Shown here: positions 12,481 to 24,326 of the stretch, in pieces
Layout: every line of letters begins with the position of its first letter
Position numbering within the stretch: the first letter of the stretch is position 1
NCBI RefSeq assembly: GCF_021155765.1
Contig: NC_060112.1
Span: forward strand, 5,580,001-5,644,000
From: Diprion similis
Taxonomy: Eukaryota; Arthropoda; Insecta; Hymenoptera; Diprionidae
Reading direction: 5' to 3'
Length of the DNA stretch: 64,000 nucleotides
Position numbers and translations under genes: made by a program
Notes under the pieces: generated by a model
Told to the model about the DNA's origin: nothing
The model's database searches: none
What the model saw: the letters and a program-made list of their open reading frames with translations, nothing else

Positions 12481-13069
12481 ATGTGGTTTCCAAGATTGCA
12501 GATTTCTTCAGTGAATCCAAAACTGCTGACTTGACCGATCCCGATTATGTTGATATTGTGGGTGGTGATTTAACCCCATTCAATTGTTACATGCTGAACG
12601 TTTTGACGATTCTGAAGAATAGTAAAAATGATTCTTTGATGGACTACGTCAACGTTATTTTGCGAAAGAACTCGTTTGCGTGCTGTCAAAGTGGGCTGCG
12701 AGCAGCAGATCAGGGGTTGTGTTCGTGATTTAAGTGCCGATGGTCATAAGCTCGTTTTGATGCGATTTGTGAATTCCTGAGCTCCTAGTAGTCAGGAAAA
12801 TCTCAGACAAGTCGATTATGGGGTGAATAAATTTTTGCGCAGAAAATAGGTGAGGCTAACACCTTTGGTTTTTGGCGAATATTTCAAGGACTTTGGAAAA
12901 AGCTGCAATAAATTCTTTCAGGCACTTGCCCGACGTATAGTTTTGGAAGAAAAATCGATTGAGCGCAGTCCAAATGCGCTGCGTGCGACGGATCGAAAGT
13001 TACAGCGAAAGATCGAGAGCCGAATTTTCTCAATTTTTCTGCTGCTGGTCTTTGCGTCGTGATTTCTCT
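12481..13069 (+). repeat. Decayed satellite copies, left flank of the array
   Basis: Two copies are visible at decreasing distance from the array. From about 12,855 a moderately diverged copy carries the landmarks CTAACACCTTTGGTTTTTGGC, GCTGCAATAAATTCTTTCAG, ATCGATTGAGCGCAG and ATGCGCTGCGTGCGACG. It is about 343 bases long from landmark to landmark instead of 312. The extra sequence, CTGCTGCTGGTCTTTGCGTC, is absent from core units. Further out, about 12,565-12,715, is a strongly decayed copy (TAACCCCATTCAATTG, TTGACGATTCTGAAGAATAG, GACTACGTCAACGTTATTTTGCG). These edge copies carry stops and are not open reading frames. Confidence 0.8.
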
Positions 13070-16000
13070 GCCGTTGATCCTACGCTCTTTTCCATGTGTT
13101 TTTTGAGTTCCTGGGGGTCGATTTACTCCAGAGAGGGTTATGCAAATCGATTCCAGAACGAGAAATTTTCGGCTCCGAAAATGAGGAAAAAACTAAAGCT
13201 AACCCCTTTGGATTTTTGGCCAAAATTTTGACGAGTTTGAAAAGTGCTGCAATTAATTCTTTCAGGCACTATTCCGACGTAATTTTGCAAGAGGAATCGA
13301 TTAAGCGCAGTCCCAATACGCTGCGAGCAACGCCTGAGATGTTACGGAAAAAAAACTGCTTATTTTCGTCCTCATTTCTCTTCTGATGGTCCTACGCTCT
13401 TTTCCATGTGTTTTTTGAGTTCCTGGGAGTCGATTTACTCCAGAAAGGGTCATACAAATCGATTCCAGAACGACAAATTTTCGGCTCCGAAAATGAGGTA
13501 AAAACTAAGGCTAACCCCTTTGGATTTTTGGCCAAAATTTCGACGAGTTTGAAGAGTACTGCAATTAATTCTTTAGGGCACTATTTAGACGTAATTTTGC
13601 GAGAGGAATCGATTAAGCGCAGTTCCAATACGCTGCGAGCAACGCCTGAGAAGTTACGGAAAAAAAACTGCTTATTTTCGTCCTCATTTCTCTTCTGATG
13701 GTCCTACGCTCTTTTCCATGTGTTTTTTGAGTTCCTGGGAGTCGATTTACTCCAGAAAGGGTCATACAAATCGATTCCAGAACGACAAATTTTCGGCTCC
13801 GAAAATGAGGTAAAAACTAAGGCTAACCCCTTTGGATTTTTGGCCAAAATTTCGACGAGTTTGAAGAGTACTGCAATTAATTCTTTAGGGCACTATTTAG
13901 ACGTAATTTTGCGAGAGGAATCGATTAAGCGCAGTTCCAATACGCTGCGAGCAACGCCTGAGAAGTTACGGAAAAAAAACTGCTTATTTTCGTCCTCATT
14001 TCTCTTCTGATGGTCCTACGCTCTTTTCCATGTGTTTTTTGAGTTCCTGGGAGTCGATTTACTCCAGAAAGGGTCATACAAATCGATTCCAGAACGAGAA
14101 ATTTTCGGCTCCGAAAATAAGGAAAAAACTAAGACTGACCCCTTTGGATTTTTGGCCAAAATTTCGACGAGTTTGAAAAGTACTGCAATTAATTCTTTAG
14201 GGCACTATTTCGACGTAATTTTGCGAGAGGAATCGATTAAGCGCAGTTCCAATACGCTGCGAGCAACGCCTGAGAAGTTACGAAGAAAAAACTGCTTATT
14301 TGCGTCCTCATTTCTCTTCTGATGGTCCTACGCTCTTTTCCATGTGTTTTTTGAGTTCCTGGGGGTCGATTTACTCCGGAAAGGGACACACAAATCGATT
14401 CCAGAACGAGAAATTTTCAGCTCCGAAAATGAGGAAAAAACTAAGGCTAACCCCTTTGGATTTTTGGCCAAAATTTTGACGAGTTTGAAAAGTGCTGCAA
14501 TTAATTCTTTAAGGCACTATTCCGACGTAATTTTGCGAGAGGAATCGATTAAGCGCAGTTCCAATACGCTGCGAGCAACGCCTGAGAAGTTACGGAGAAA
14601 AAACTGCTTATTTGCGTCCTCATTTCTCTTCTGATGGTCCTACGCTCTTTTCCATGTGTTTTTTGAGTTCCTGGGAGTCGATTTACTCCGGAAAGGGTCA
14701 TACAAATCGATTCCAGAACGAGAAATTTTCGGCTCCGTAAATGAGGAAAAAACTAAGGCTAACCCCTTTGGATTTTTGGCCAAAATTTTGACGAGTTTGA
14801 AAAGTACTGCAATTAATTCTTTAGGGCACTATTTCGACGTAATTTTGCCAGAGGAATCGATTAAGCGCAGTTCCAATACGCTGCGAGCAACGCCTGAGAA
14901 GTTACGGAGAAAAAACTGCTTATTTGCGTCCTCATTTCTCTTCTGATGGTCCTACGCTCTTTTCCATGTGTTTTTTGAGTTCCTGGGGGTCGATTTACTC
15001 CGGAAAGGGTCATACAAATCGATTCCAGAACGAGAAATTTTCGGCTCCGAAAATGAGGAAAAAACTAAGGCTAACCCCTTTGGATTTTTGGCCAAAATTT
15101 TGACGAGTTTGAAAAGTGCTGCAATTAATTCTTTAAGGCACTATTCCGACGTAATTTTGCGAGAGGAATCGATTAAGCGCAGCTCCAATACGCTGCGAGC
15201 AACGCCTGAGAAGTTACGGAGAAAAAACTGCTTATTTTCGTCCTCATTTCTCTTCTGATGGTCCTACGCTCTTTTCCATGTGTTTTTTGAGTTCCTAGGG
15301 GTCGATTTACTCCAGAAAGGGTCATACAAATCGATTCCAGAACGAGAAATTTTCGGCTCCGAAAATGAGGAAAAAACTAAGGCTAACCCCTTTGTATTTT
15401 TGGCCAAAATTTTGACGAGTTTGAAAAGTGCTGCAATTAATTCTTTAAGGCACTATTCCGACGTAATTTTGCGAGAGGAATCGATTAAGCGCAGTTCCAA
15501 TACGCTGCGAGCAACGCCTGAGAAGTTACGGAGAAAAAACTGCTTATTTTCGTCCTCATTTCTCCTCTGTTGGTCCTACGCTCTTTTCCATGTGTTTTTT
15601 GAGTTCCTAGGGGTCGATTTACTCCAGAAAGGGTCATACAAATCGATTCCAGAACGAGAAATTTTCGGCTCCGAAAATGAGGAAAAAACTAAGGCTAACC
15701 CCTTTGTATTTTTGGCCAAAATTTTGATGAGTTTGAAAAGTACTGCAATTAATTCTTTAGGGCACTATTTCGACGTAATTTTGCGAGAGGAATCGATTAA
15801 GCGCAGTTCCAATACGCTGCGAGCAACGCCTGAGAAGTTACGGAGAAAAAACTGCTTATTTGCGTCCTCATTTCTCTTCTGATGGTCCTACGCTCTTTTC
15901 CATGTGTTTTTTGAGTTCCTGGGGGTCGATTTACTCCGGAAAGGGTCATACAAATCGATTCCAGAACGAGAAATTTTCGGCTCCGAAAATGAGGAAAAAA

Positions 16001-19000
16001 CTAAGGCTAACCCCTTTGGATTTTTGGCCAAAATTTTGACGAGTTTGAAAAGTGCTGCAATTAATTCTTTAAGGCACTATTCCGACGTAATTTTGCGAGA
16101 GGAATCGATTAGGCGCAGTTCCAATACGCTGCGAGCAACGCCTGCGAAGTTACGGAGAAAAAACTGCTTATTTTCGTCCTCATTTCTCCTCTGTTGGTCC
16201 TACGCTCTTTTCCATGTGTTTTTTGAGTTCCTAGGGGTCGATTTACTCCAGAAAGGGTCATACAAATCGATTCCAGAACGAGAAATTTTCGGCTCCGAAA
16301 ATGAGGAAAAAACTAAGGCTAACCCCTTTGTATTTTTGGCCAAAATTTTGATGAGTTTGGAAAGTACTGCAATTAATTCTTTAGGGCACTATTTCGACGT
16401 AATTTTGCGAGAGGAATCGATTAAGCGCAGTTCCAATACGCTGCGAGCAACGCCTGAGAAGTTACGGAGAAAAAACTGCTTATTTGCGTCCTCATTTCTC
16501 TTCTGATGGTCCTACGCTCTTTTCCATGTGTTTTTTGAGTTCCTGGGGGTCGATTTACTCCGGAAAGGGTCATACGAATCGATTCCAAAACGACAAATTT
16601 TCGGCTCCGAAAATGAGGAAAAAACTAAGGCTAACCCCTTTGGATTTTTGGCCAAAATTTTGACGAGTTTGAAAAGTACTGCAATTAATTCTTTAGGGCA
16701 CTATTCCGACGTAATTTTGCGAGAGAAATCGATTAAGCGCAGTTCCAATACGCTGCGAGCAACGCCTGAGAAGTTACGGAAAAAAAACTGCTTATTTTCA
16801 TCCTCATTTCTCCTCTGTTGGTCCTACGCTCTTTTCCATGTGTTTTTTGAGTTCCTGGGGGTCGATTTACTCCAGAAAGAATCATACAAATCGATTCCAG
16901 AACGAGAAATTTTCGGCTCCGAAAATGAGGAAAAAACTAAGGCTAACCCCTTTGGATTTTTGGCCAAAATTTCGACGAGTTTGAAAAGTGCTGCAATTAA
17001 TTCTTTAAGGCACTATTCCGACGTAATTTTGCGAGTGGAATCGATTAAGCGCAGTTCCAATACGCTGCGAGCAACGCCTGAGAAGTTACGGAGAAAAAAC
17101 TGCTTATTTTCGTCCTCATTTCTCTTCTGATGGTCCTACGCTCTTTTCCATGTGTTTTTTGAGTTCCTGGGGGTCAATTGACTCCAGAAAGGGTCATACA
17201 AATCGATTCCAGAACGAGAAATTTTCGGCTCCGAAAATGAGAAAAAAACTAAGGCTAACCCCTTTGGATTTTTGGCCAAAATTTTGACGAGTTTGAAAAG
17301 TACTGCGATTAATTCTTTAGGGCACTATTTCGACGTAATTTTGCCAGAGGAATCGATTAAGCGCAGTTCCAATACGCTGCGAGCAACGCCTGAGAAGTTA
17401 CGGAGAAAAAACTGCTTATTTGCGTCCTCATTTCTCTTCTGATGGTCCTACGCTCTTTTCCATGTGTTTTTTGAGTTCCTGGGGGTCGATTTACTCCGGA
17501 AAGGGTCATACAAATCGATTCCAGAACGAGAAATTTTCGGCTCCGAAAATGAGGAAAAAACTAAGGCTAACCCCTTTGGATTTTTGGCCAAAATTTTGAC
17601 GAGTTTGAAAAGTGCTGCAATTAATTCTTTAAGGCACTATTCCGACGTAATTTTGCGAGAGGAATCGATTAAGCGCAGTTCCAATACGCTGCGAGCAACG
17701 CCTGAGAAGTTACGGAGAAAAAACTGCTTATTTTCGTCCTCATTTCTCCTCTGTTGGTCCTACGCTCTTTTCCATGTGTTTTTTGAGTTCCTAGGGGTCG
17801 ATTTACTCCAGAAAGGGTCATACAAATCGATTCCAGAACGAGAAATTTTCGGCTCCGAAAATGAGGAAAAAACTAAGGCTAACCCCTTTGTATTTTTGGC
17901 CAAAATTTTGATGAGTTTGAAAAGTACTGCAATTAATTCTTTAGGGCACTATTTCGACGTAATTTTGCGAGAGGAATCGATTAAGCGCAGTTCCAATACG
18001 CTGCGAGCAACGCCTGAGAAGTTACGGAGAAAAAACTGCTTATTTGCGTCCTCATTTCTCTTCTGATGGTCCTACGCTCTTTTCCATGTGTTTTTTGAGT
18101 TCCTGGGGGTCGATTTACTCCGGAAAGGGTCATACAAATCGATTCCAGAACGAGAAATTTTCGGCTCCGAAAATGAGGAAAAAACTAAGGCTAACCCCTT
18201 TGGATTTTTGGCCAAAATTTTGACGAGTTTGAAAAGTGCTGCAATTAATTCTTTAAGGCACTATTCCGACGTAATTTTGCGAGAGGAATCGATTAGGCGC
18301 AGTTCCAATACGCTGCGAGCAACGCCTGCGAAGTTACGGAGAAAAAACTGCTTATTTTCGTCCTCATTTCTCCTCTGTTGGTCCTACGCTCTTTTCCATG
18401 TGTTTTTTGAGTTCCTAGGGGTCGATTTACTCCAGAAAGGGTCATACAAATCGATTCCAGAACGAGAAATTTTCGGCTCCGAAAATGAGGAAAAAACTAA
18501 GGCTAACCCCTTTGTATTTTTGGCCAAAATTTTGATGAGTTTGAAAAGTACTGCAATTAATTCTTTAGGGCACTATTTCGACGTAATTTTGCGAGAGGAA
18601 TCGATTAAGCGCAGTTCCAATACGCTGCGAGCAACGCCTGAGAAGTTACGGAGAAAAAACTGCTTATTTGCGTCCTCATTTCTCTTCTGATGGTCCTACG
18701 CTCTTTTCCATGTGTTTTTCGAGTTCCTGGGGGTCGATTTACTCCGGAAAGGGTCATACAAATCGATTCCAGAACGAGAAATTTTCGGCTCCGAAAATGA
18801 GGAAAAAACTAAGGCTAACCCCTTTGGATTTTTGGCCAAAATTTTGACGAGTTTGAAAAGTGCTGCAATTAATTCTTTAAGGCACTATTTCGACGTAATT
18901 TTGCGAGAGGAATCGATTAAGCGCAGTTCCAATACGCTGCGAGCAACGCCTGAGAAGTTACGGAGAAAAAACTGCTTATTTTCGTCCTCATTTCTCTTCT

Positions 19001-20582
19001 GATGGTCCTACGCTCTTTTCCATGTGTTTTTTGAGTTCCTGGGGGTCGATTTACTCCGGAAAGGGTCATACAAATCGATTCCAAAACGACAAATTTTCGG
19101 CTCCGAAAATGAGGAAACAACTAAGGCTAACCCCTTTGGATTTTTGGCCAAAATTTTGACGAGTTTGAAAAGTGCTGCAATTAATTCTTTAAGGCACTAT
19201 TCCGACGTAATTTTGCGAGAGGAATCGATTAAGCGCAGTTCCAAAACGCTGCGAGCAACGCCTGAGAAGTTACGGAGAAAAAACTGCTCATTTTCGTCCT
19301 CATTTCTCCTCTGTTGGTCCTACGCTCTTTTCCATGTGTTTTTTGAGTTCCTAGGGGTCGATTTACTCCAGAAAGGGTCATACAAATCGGTTCCAGAACG
19401 AGATATTTTCGGCTCCGAAAATGAGGAAAAAACTAAGGCTAACCCCTTTGTATTTTTGGCCAAAATTTTGATGAGTTTGAAAAGTACTGCGATTAATTCT
19501 TTAGGGCACTATTTCGACGTAATTTTGCGAGAGGAATCGATTAAGCGCAGTTCCAATACGCTGCGAGCAACGCCTGAGAAGTTACGGAGAAAAAACTGCT
19601 TATTTGCGTCCTCATTTCTCTTCTGATGGTCCTACGCTCTTTTCCATGTGTTTTTTGAGTTCCTAGGGGTCGATTCACTCCGGAAAGGGTCATACAAATC
19701 GATTCCAGAACGAGAAATTTTCGGCTCCGAAAATTAGGAAAAAACTAAGGCTAACCCCTTTGGATTTTTGGCCAAAATTTTGACGAGTTTGAAAAGTGCT
19801 GCAATTAATTCTTTAAGGCACTATTCCGACGTAATTTTGCGAGAGGAATCGATTAAGCGCAGTTCCAATACGCTGCGAGCAACGCCTGAGAAGTTACGGA
19901 GAAAAAACTGCTTATTTGCGTCCTCATTTCTCTTCTGATGGTCCTACGCTCTTTTCCATGTGTTTTTTGAGTTCCTGGGGGTCGATTTACTCCGGAAAGG
20001 GTCATACGAATCGATTCCAAAACGACAAATTTTCGGCTCCGAAAATGAGGAAAAAACTAAGGCTAACCCCTTTGGATTTTTGGCCAAAATTTTGACGAGT
20101 TTGAAAAGTACTGCAATTAATTCTTTAGGGCACTATTCCGCGTTATTTTGCGAGAGAAATCGATTAAGCGCAGTTCCAATACGCTGCGAGCAACGCCTGA
20201 GAAGTTACGGAGAAAAAACTGCTTATTTTCGTCCTCATTTCTCTTCTGATGGTCCTACGCTCTTTTCCATGTGTTTTTTGAGTTCCTGGGGGTCAATTGA
20301 CTCCAGAAAGGGTCATACAAATCGATTCCAGAACGAGAAATTTTCGGCTCCGAAAATGAGAAAAAAACTAAGGCTAACCCCTTTGGATTTTTGGCCAAAA
20401 TTTTGACGAGTTTGAAAAGTACTGCGATTAATTCTTTAGGGCACTATTTCGACGTAATTTTGCCAGAGGAATCGATTAAGCGCAGTTCCAATACGCTGCG
20501 AGCAACGCCTGAGAAGTTACGGAGACAAAACTGCTTATTTGCGTCCTCATTTCTCTTCTGATGGTCCTACGCTCTTTTCCAT

Positions 20583-23500
20583 GTGTTTTTTGAGTTCCTG
20601 GGGGTCGATTTACTCCGGAAAGGGTCATACAAATCGATTCCAGAACGAGAAATTTTCGGCTCCGAAAATGAGGAAAAAACTAAGGCTAACCCCTTTGGAT
20701 TTTTGGCCAAAATTTTGACGAGTTTGAAAAGTGCTGCAATTAATTCTTTAAGGCACTATTCCGACGTAATTTTGCGAGAGGAATCGATTAGGCGCAGTTC
20801 CAATACGCTGCGAGCAACGCCTGAGAAGTTACGGAGAAAAAACTGCTTATTTTCGTCCTCATTTCTCCTCTGTTGGTCCTACGCTCTTTACCATGTGTTT
20901 TTTGAGTTCCTAGGGGTCGATTTACTCCAGAAAGGGTCATACAAATCGATTCCAGAACGAGAAATTTTCGGCTCCGAAAATGAGGAAAAAACTAAGGCTA
21001 ACCCCTTTGTATTTTTGGCCAAAATTTTGATGAGTTTGAAAAGTACTGCAATTAATTCTTTAGGGCACTATTTCGACGTAATTTTGCGAGAGGAATCGAT
21101 TAAGCGCAGTTCCAATACGCTGCGAGCAACGCCTGAGAAGTTACGGAGAAAAAACTGCTTATTTGCGTCCTCATTTCTCTTCTGATGGTCCTACGCTCTT
21201 TTCCATGTGTTTTTTGAGTTCCTGGGGGTCGATTTACTCCGGAAAGGGTCATACAAATCGATTCCAGAACGAGAAATTTTCGGCTCCGAAAATGAGGAAA
21301 AAACTAAGGCTAACCCCTTTGGATTTTTGGCCAAAATTTTGACGAGTTTGAAAAGTGCTGCAATTAATTCTTTAAGGCACTATTCCGACGTAATTTTGCG
21401 AGAGGAATCGATTAGGCGCAGTTCCAATACGCTGCGAGCAACGCCTGCGAAGTTACGGAGAAAAAACTGCTTATTTTCGTCCTCATTTCTCCTCTGTTGG
21501 TCCTACGCTCTTTTCCATGTGTTTTTTGAGTTCCTTGGGGTCGATTTACTCCAGAAAGGGTCATACAAATCGATTCCAGAACGAGAAATTTTCGGCTCCG
21601 AAAATGAGGAAAAAACTAAGGCTAACCCCTTTGTATTTTTGGCCAAAATTTTGATGAGTTTGAAAAGTACTGCAATTAATTCTTTAGGGCACTATTTCGA
21701 CGTAATTTTGCGAGAGGAATCGATTAAGCGCAGTTCCAATACGCTGCGAGCAACGCCTGAGAAGTTACGGAGAAAAAACTGCTTATTTGCGTCCTCATTT
21801 CTCTTCTGATGGTCCTACGCTCTTTTCCATGTGTTTTTTGAGTTCCTGGGGGTCGATTTACTCCGGAAAGGGTCATACGAATCGATTCCAAAACGACAAA
21901 TTTTCGGCTCCGAAAATGAGGAAAAAACTAAGGCTAACCCCTTTGGATTTTTGGCCAAAATTTTGACGAGTTTGAAAAGTACTGCAATTAATTCTTTAGG
22001 GCACTATTCCGACGTAATTTTGCGAGAGAAATCGATTAAGCGCAGTTCCAATACGCTGCGAGCAACGCCTGAGAAGTTACGGAGAAAAAACTGCTTATTT
22101 TCGTCCTCATTTCTCTTCTGATGGTCCTACGCTCTTTTCCATGTGTTTTTTGAGTTCCTGGGGGTCAATTGACTCCAGAAAGGGTCATACAAATCGATTC
22201 CAGAACGAGAAATTTTCGGCTCCGAAAATGAGAAAAAAACTAAGGCTAACCCCTTTGGATTTTTGGCCAAAATTTTGACGAGTTTGAAAAGTACTGCGAT
22301 TAATTCTTTAGGGCACTATTTCGACGTAATTTTGCCAGAGGAATCGATTAAGCGCAGTTCCAATACGCTGCGAGCAACGCCTGAGAAGTTACGGAGACAA
22401 AACTGCTTATTTGCGTCCTCATTTCTCTTCTGATGGTCCTACGCTCTTTTCCATGTGTTTTTTGAGTTCCTGGGGGTCGATTTACTCCGGAAAGGGTCAT
22501 ACAAATCGATTCCAGAACGAGAAATTTTCGGCTCCGAAAATGAGGAAAAAACTAAGGCTAACCCCTTTGGATTTTTGGCCAAAATTTTGACGAGTTTGAA
22601 AAGTGCTGCAATTAATTCTTTAAGGCACTATTCCGACGTAATTTTGCGAGAGGAATCGATTAAGCGCAGTTCCAATACGCTGCGAGCAACGCCTGAGAAG
22701 TTACGGAGAAAAAACTGCTTATTTTCGTCCTCATTTCTCCTCTGTTGGTCCTACGCTCTTTACCATGTGTTTTTTGAGTTCCTAGGGGTCGATTTACTCC
22801 AGAAAGGGTCATACAAATCGATTCCAGAACGAGAAATTTTCGGCTCCGAAAATGAGGAAAAAACTAAGGCTAACCCCTTTGTATTTTTGGCCAAAATTTT
22901 GATGAGTTTGAAAAGTACTGCAATTAATTCTTTAGGGCACTATTTCGACGTAATTTTGCGAGAGGAATCGATTAAGCGCAGTTCCAATACGCTGCGAGCA
23001 ACGCCTGAGAAGTTACGGAGAAAAAACTGCTTATTTGCGTCCTCATTTCTCTTCTGATGGTCCTACGCTCTTTTCCATGTGTTTTTTGAGTTCCTGGGGG
23101 TCGATTTACTCCGGAAAGGGTCATACAAATCGATTCCAGAACGAGAAATTTTCGGCTCCGAAAATGAGGAAAAAACTAAGGCTAACCCCTTTGGATTTTT
23201 GGCCAAAATTTTGACGAGTTTGAAAAGTGCTGCAATTAATTCTTTAAGGCACTATTCCGACGTAATTTTGCGAGAGGAATCGATTAGGCGCAGTTCCAAT
23301 ACGCTGCGAGCAACGCCTGCGAAGTTACGGAGAAAAAACTGCTTATTTTCGTCCTCATTTCTCCTCTGTTGGTCCTACGCTCTTTTCCATGTGTTTTTTG
23401 AGTTCCTTGGGGTCGATTTACTCCAGAAAGGGTCATACAAATCGATTCCAGAACGAGAAATTTTCGGCTCCGAAAATGAGGAAAAAACTAAGGCTAACCC

Positions 23501-24326
23501 CTTTGTATTTTTGGCCAAAATTTTGATGAGTTTGAAAAGTACTGCAATTAATTCTTTAGGGCACTATTCCGACGTAATTTTGCGAGAGAAATCGATTAAG
23601 CGCAGTTCCAATACGCTGCGAGCAACGCCTGAGAAGTTACGGAAAAAAAACTGCTTATTTTCATCCTTATTTCTCCTCTGTTGGTCCTACGCTCTTTTCC
23701 ATGTGTTTTTTGAGTTCCTGGGGGTCGATTTACTCCAGAAAGAATCATACAAATCGATTCCAGAACGAGAAATTTTCGGCTCCGAAAATGAGGAAAAAAC
23801 TAAGGCTAACCCCTTTGGATTTTTGGCCAAAATTTCGACGAGTTTGAAAAGTGCTGCAATTAATTCTTTAAGGCACTATTCCGACGTAATTTTGCGAGTG
23901 GAATCGATTAAGCGCAGTTCCAATACGCTGCGAGCAACGCCTGAGAAGTTACGGAGAAAAAACTGCTTATTTTCGTCCTCATTTCTCTTCTGATGGTCCT
24001 ACGCTCTTTTCCATGTGTTTTTTGAGTTCCTGGGGGTCAATTGACTCCAGAAAGGGTCATACAAATCGATTCCAGAACGAGAAATTTTCGGCTCCGAAAA
24101 TGAGAAAAAAACTAAGGCTAACCCCTTTGGATTTTTGGCCAAAATTTTGACGAGTTTGAAAAGTACTGCGATTAATTCTTTAGGGCACTATTCCGACGTA
24201 ATTTTGCGAGAGAAATCAATTAAGCGCAGTTCCAATACGCTGCGAGCAACGCCTGAGAAGTTACGGAAAAAAAACTGCTTATTTTCGTCCTCATTTCTCC
24301 TCTGTTGGTCCTACGCTCTTTTCCAT
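20583..24326 (+). repeat. Higher-order duplication inside the satellite (six-unit block in tandem)
   Basis: The six units from 20,583 and the six from 22,455 carry largely the same ordered series of diagnostic variants: open unit, VFLAKILMS unit, RRSSN/PAK unit, VFLAKILMS-type unit, then divergence, and the GTCAATTGAC unit last. The offset is 1,872 = 6 x 312. Other blocks repeat likewise. 29,319-30,566 recurs at 30,567 (four units), 33,999-34,622 at 34,623 (two units, both with a one-base deletion), and about 34,934-35,868 partly at 35,869 (three units). The marker pair with GAGGAAACAACT and CCAAAACGCTGC at 19,024 returns at 26,199 and 32,751, about 23 and 21 units apart. Confidence 0.8.
23079..23993 (+). 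other. Longest fused satellite ORF (304 codons; same size at 27,135-28,049 and 35,869-36,783)
   Basis: Three consecutive units stay open because their junctions carry the TGT-TGG variant instead of TGA. The predicted 104-residue repeat begins MFFEFLGVDLL, has a basic/Ser-rich middle (KSIPEREIFGSENEEKTKA) and NSLRHYSDVILREESIKR, and ends KLRRKNCLFSSSFLLCWSY. I recognise no domain. Openness follows automatically from a stop-free unit with a length divisible by three. Amino-acid-changing substitutions are common and the three frameshifts are tolerated. Most likely this is incidental ORF content of a satellite and not a protein-coding gene. Confidence 0.3.

Noticed and set aside
12477-12728. 83-codon plus ORF left of the array as a gene
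   Set aside because: Most of it overlaps a decayed satellite copy, so its openness is residual.
18917-19120. 67-codon minus ORF repeated identically at 26,092 and 32,644
   Set aside because: It is antisense to satellite units and recurs only because the unit block is duplicated.
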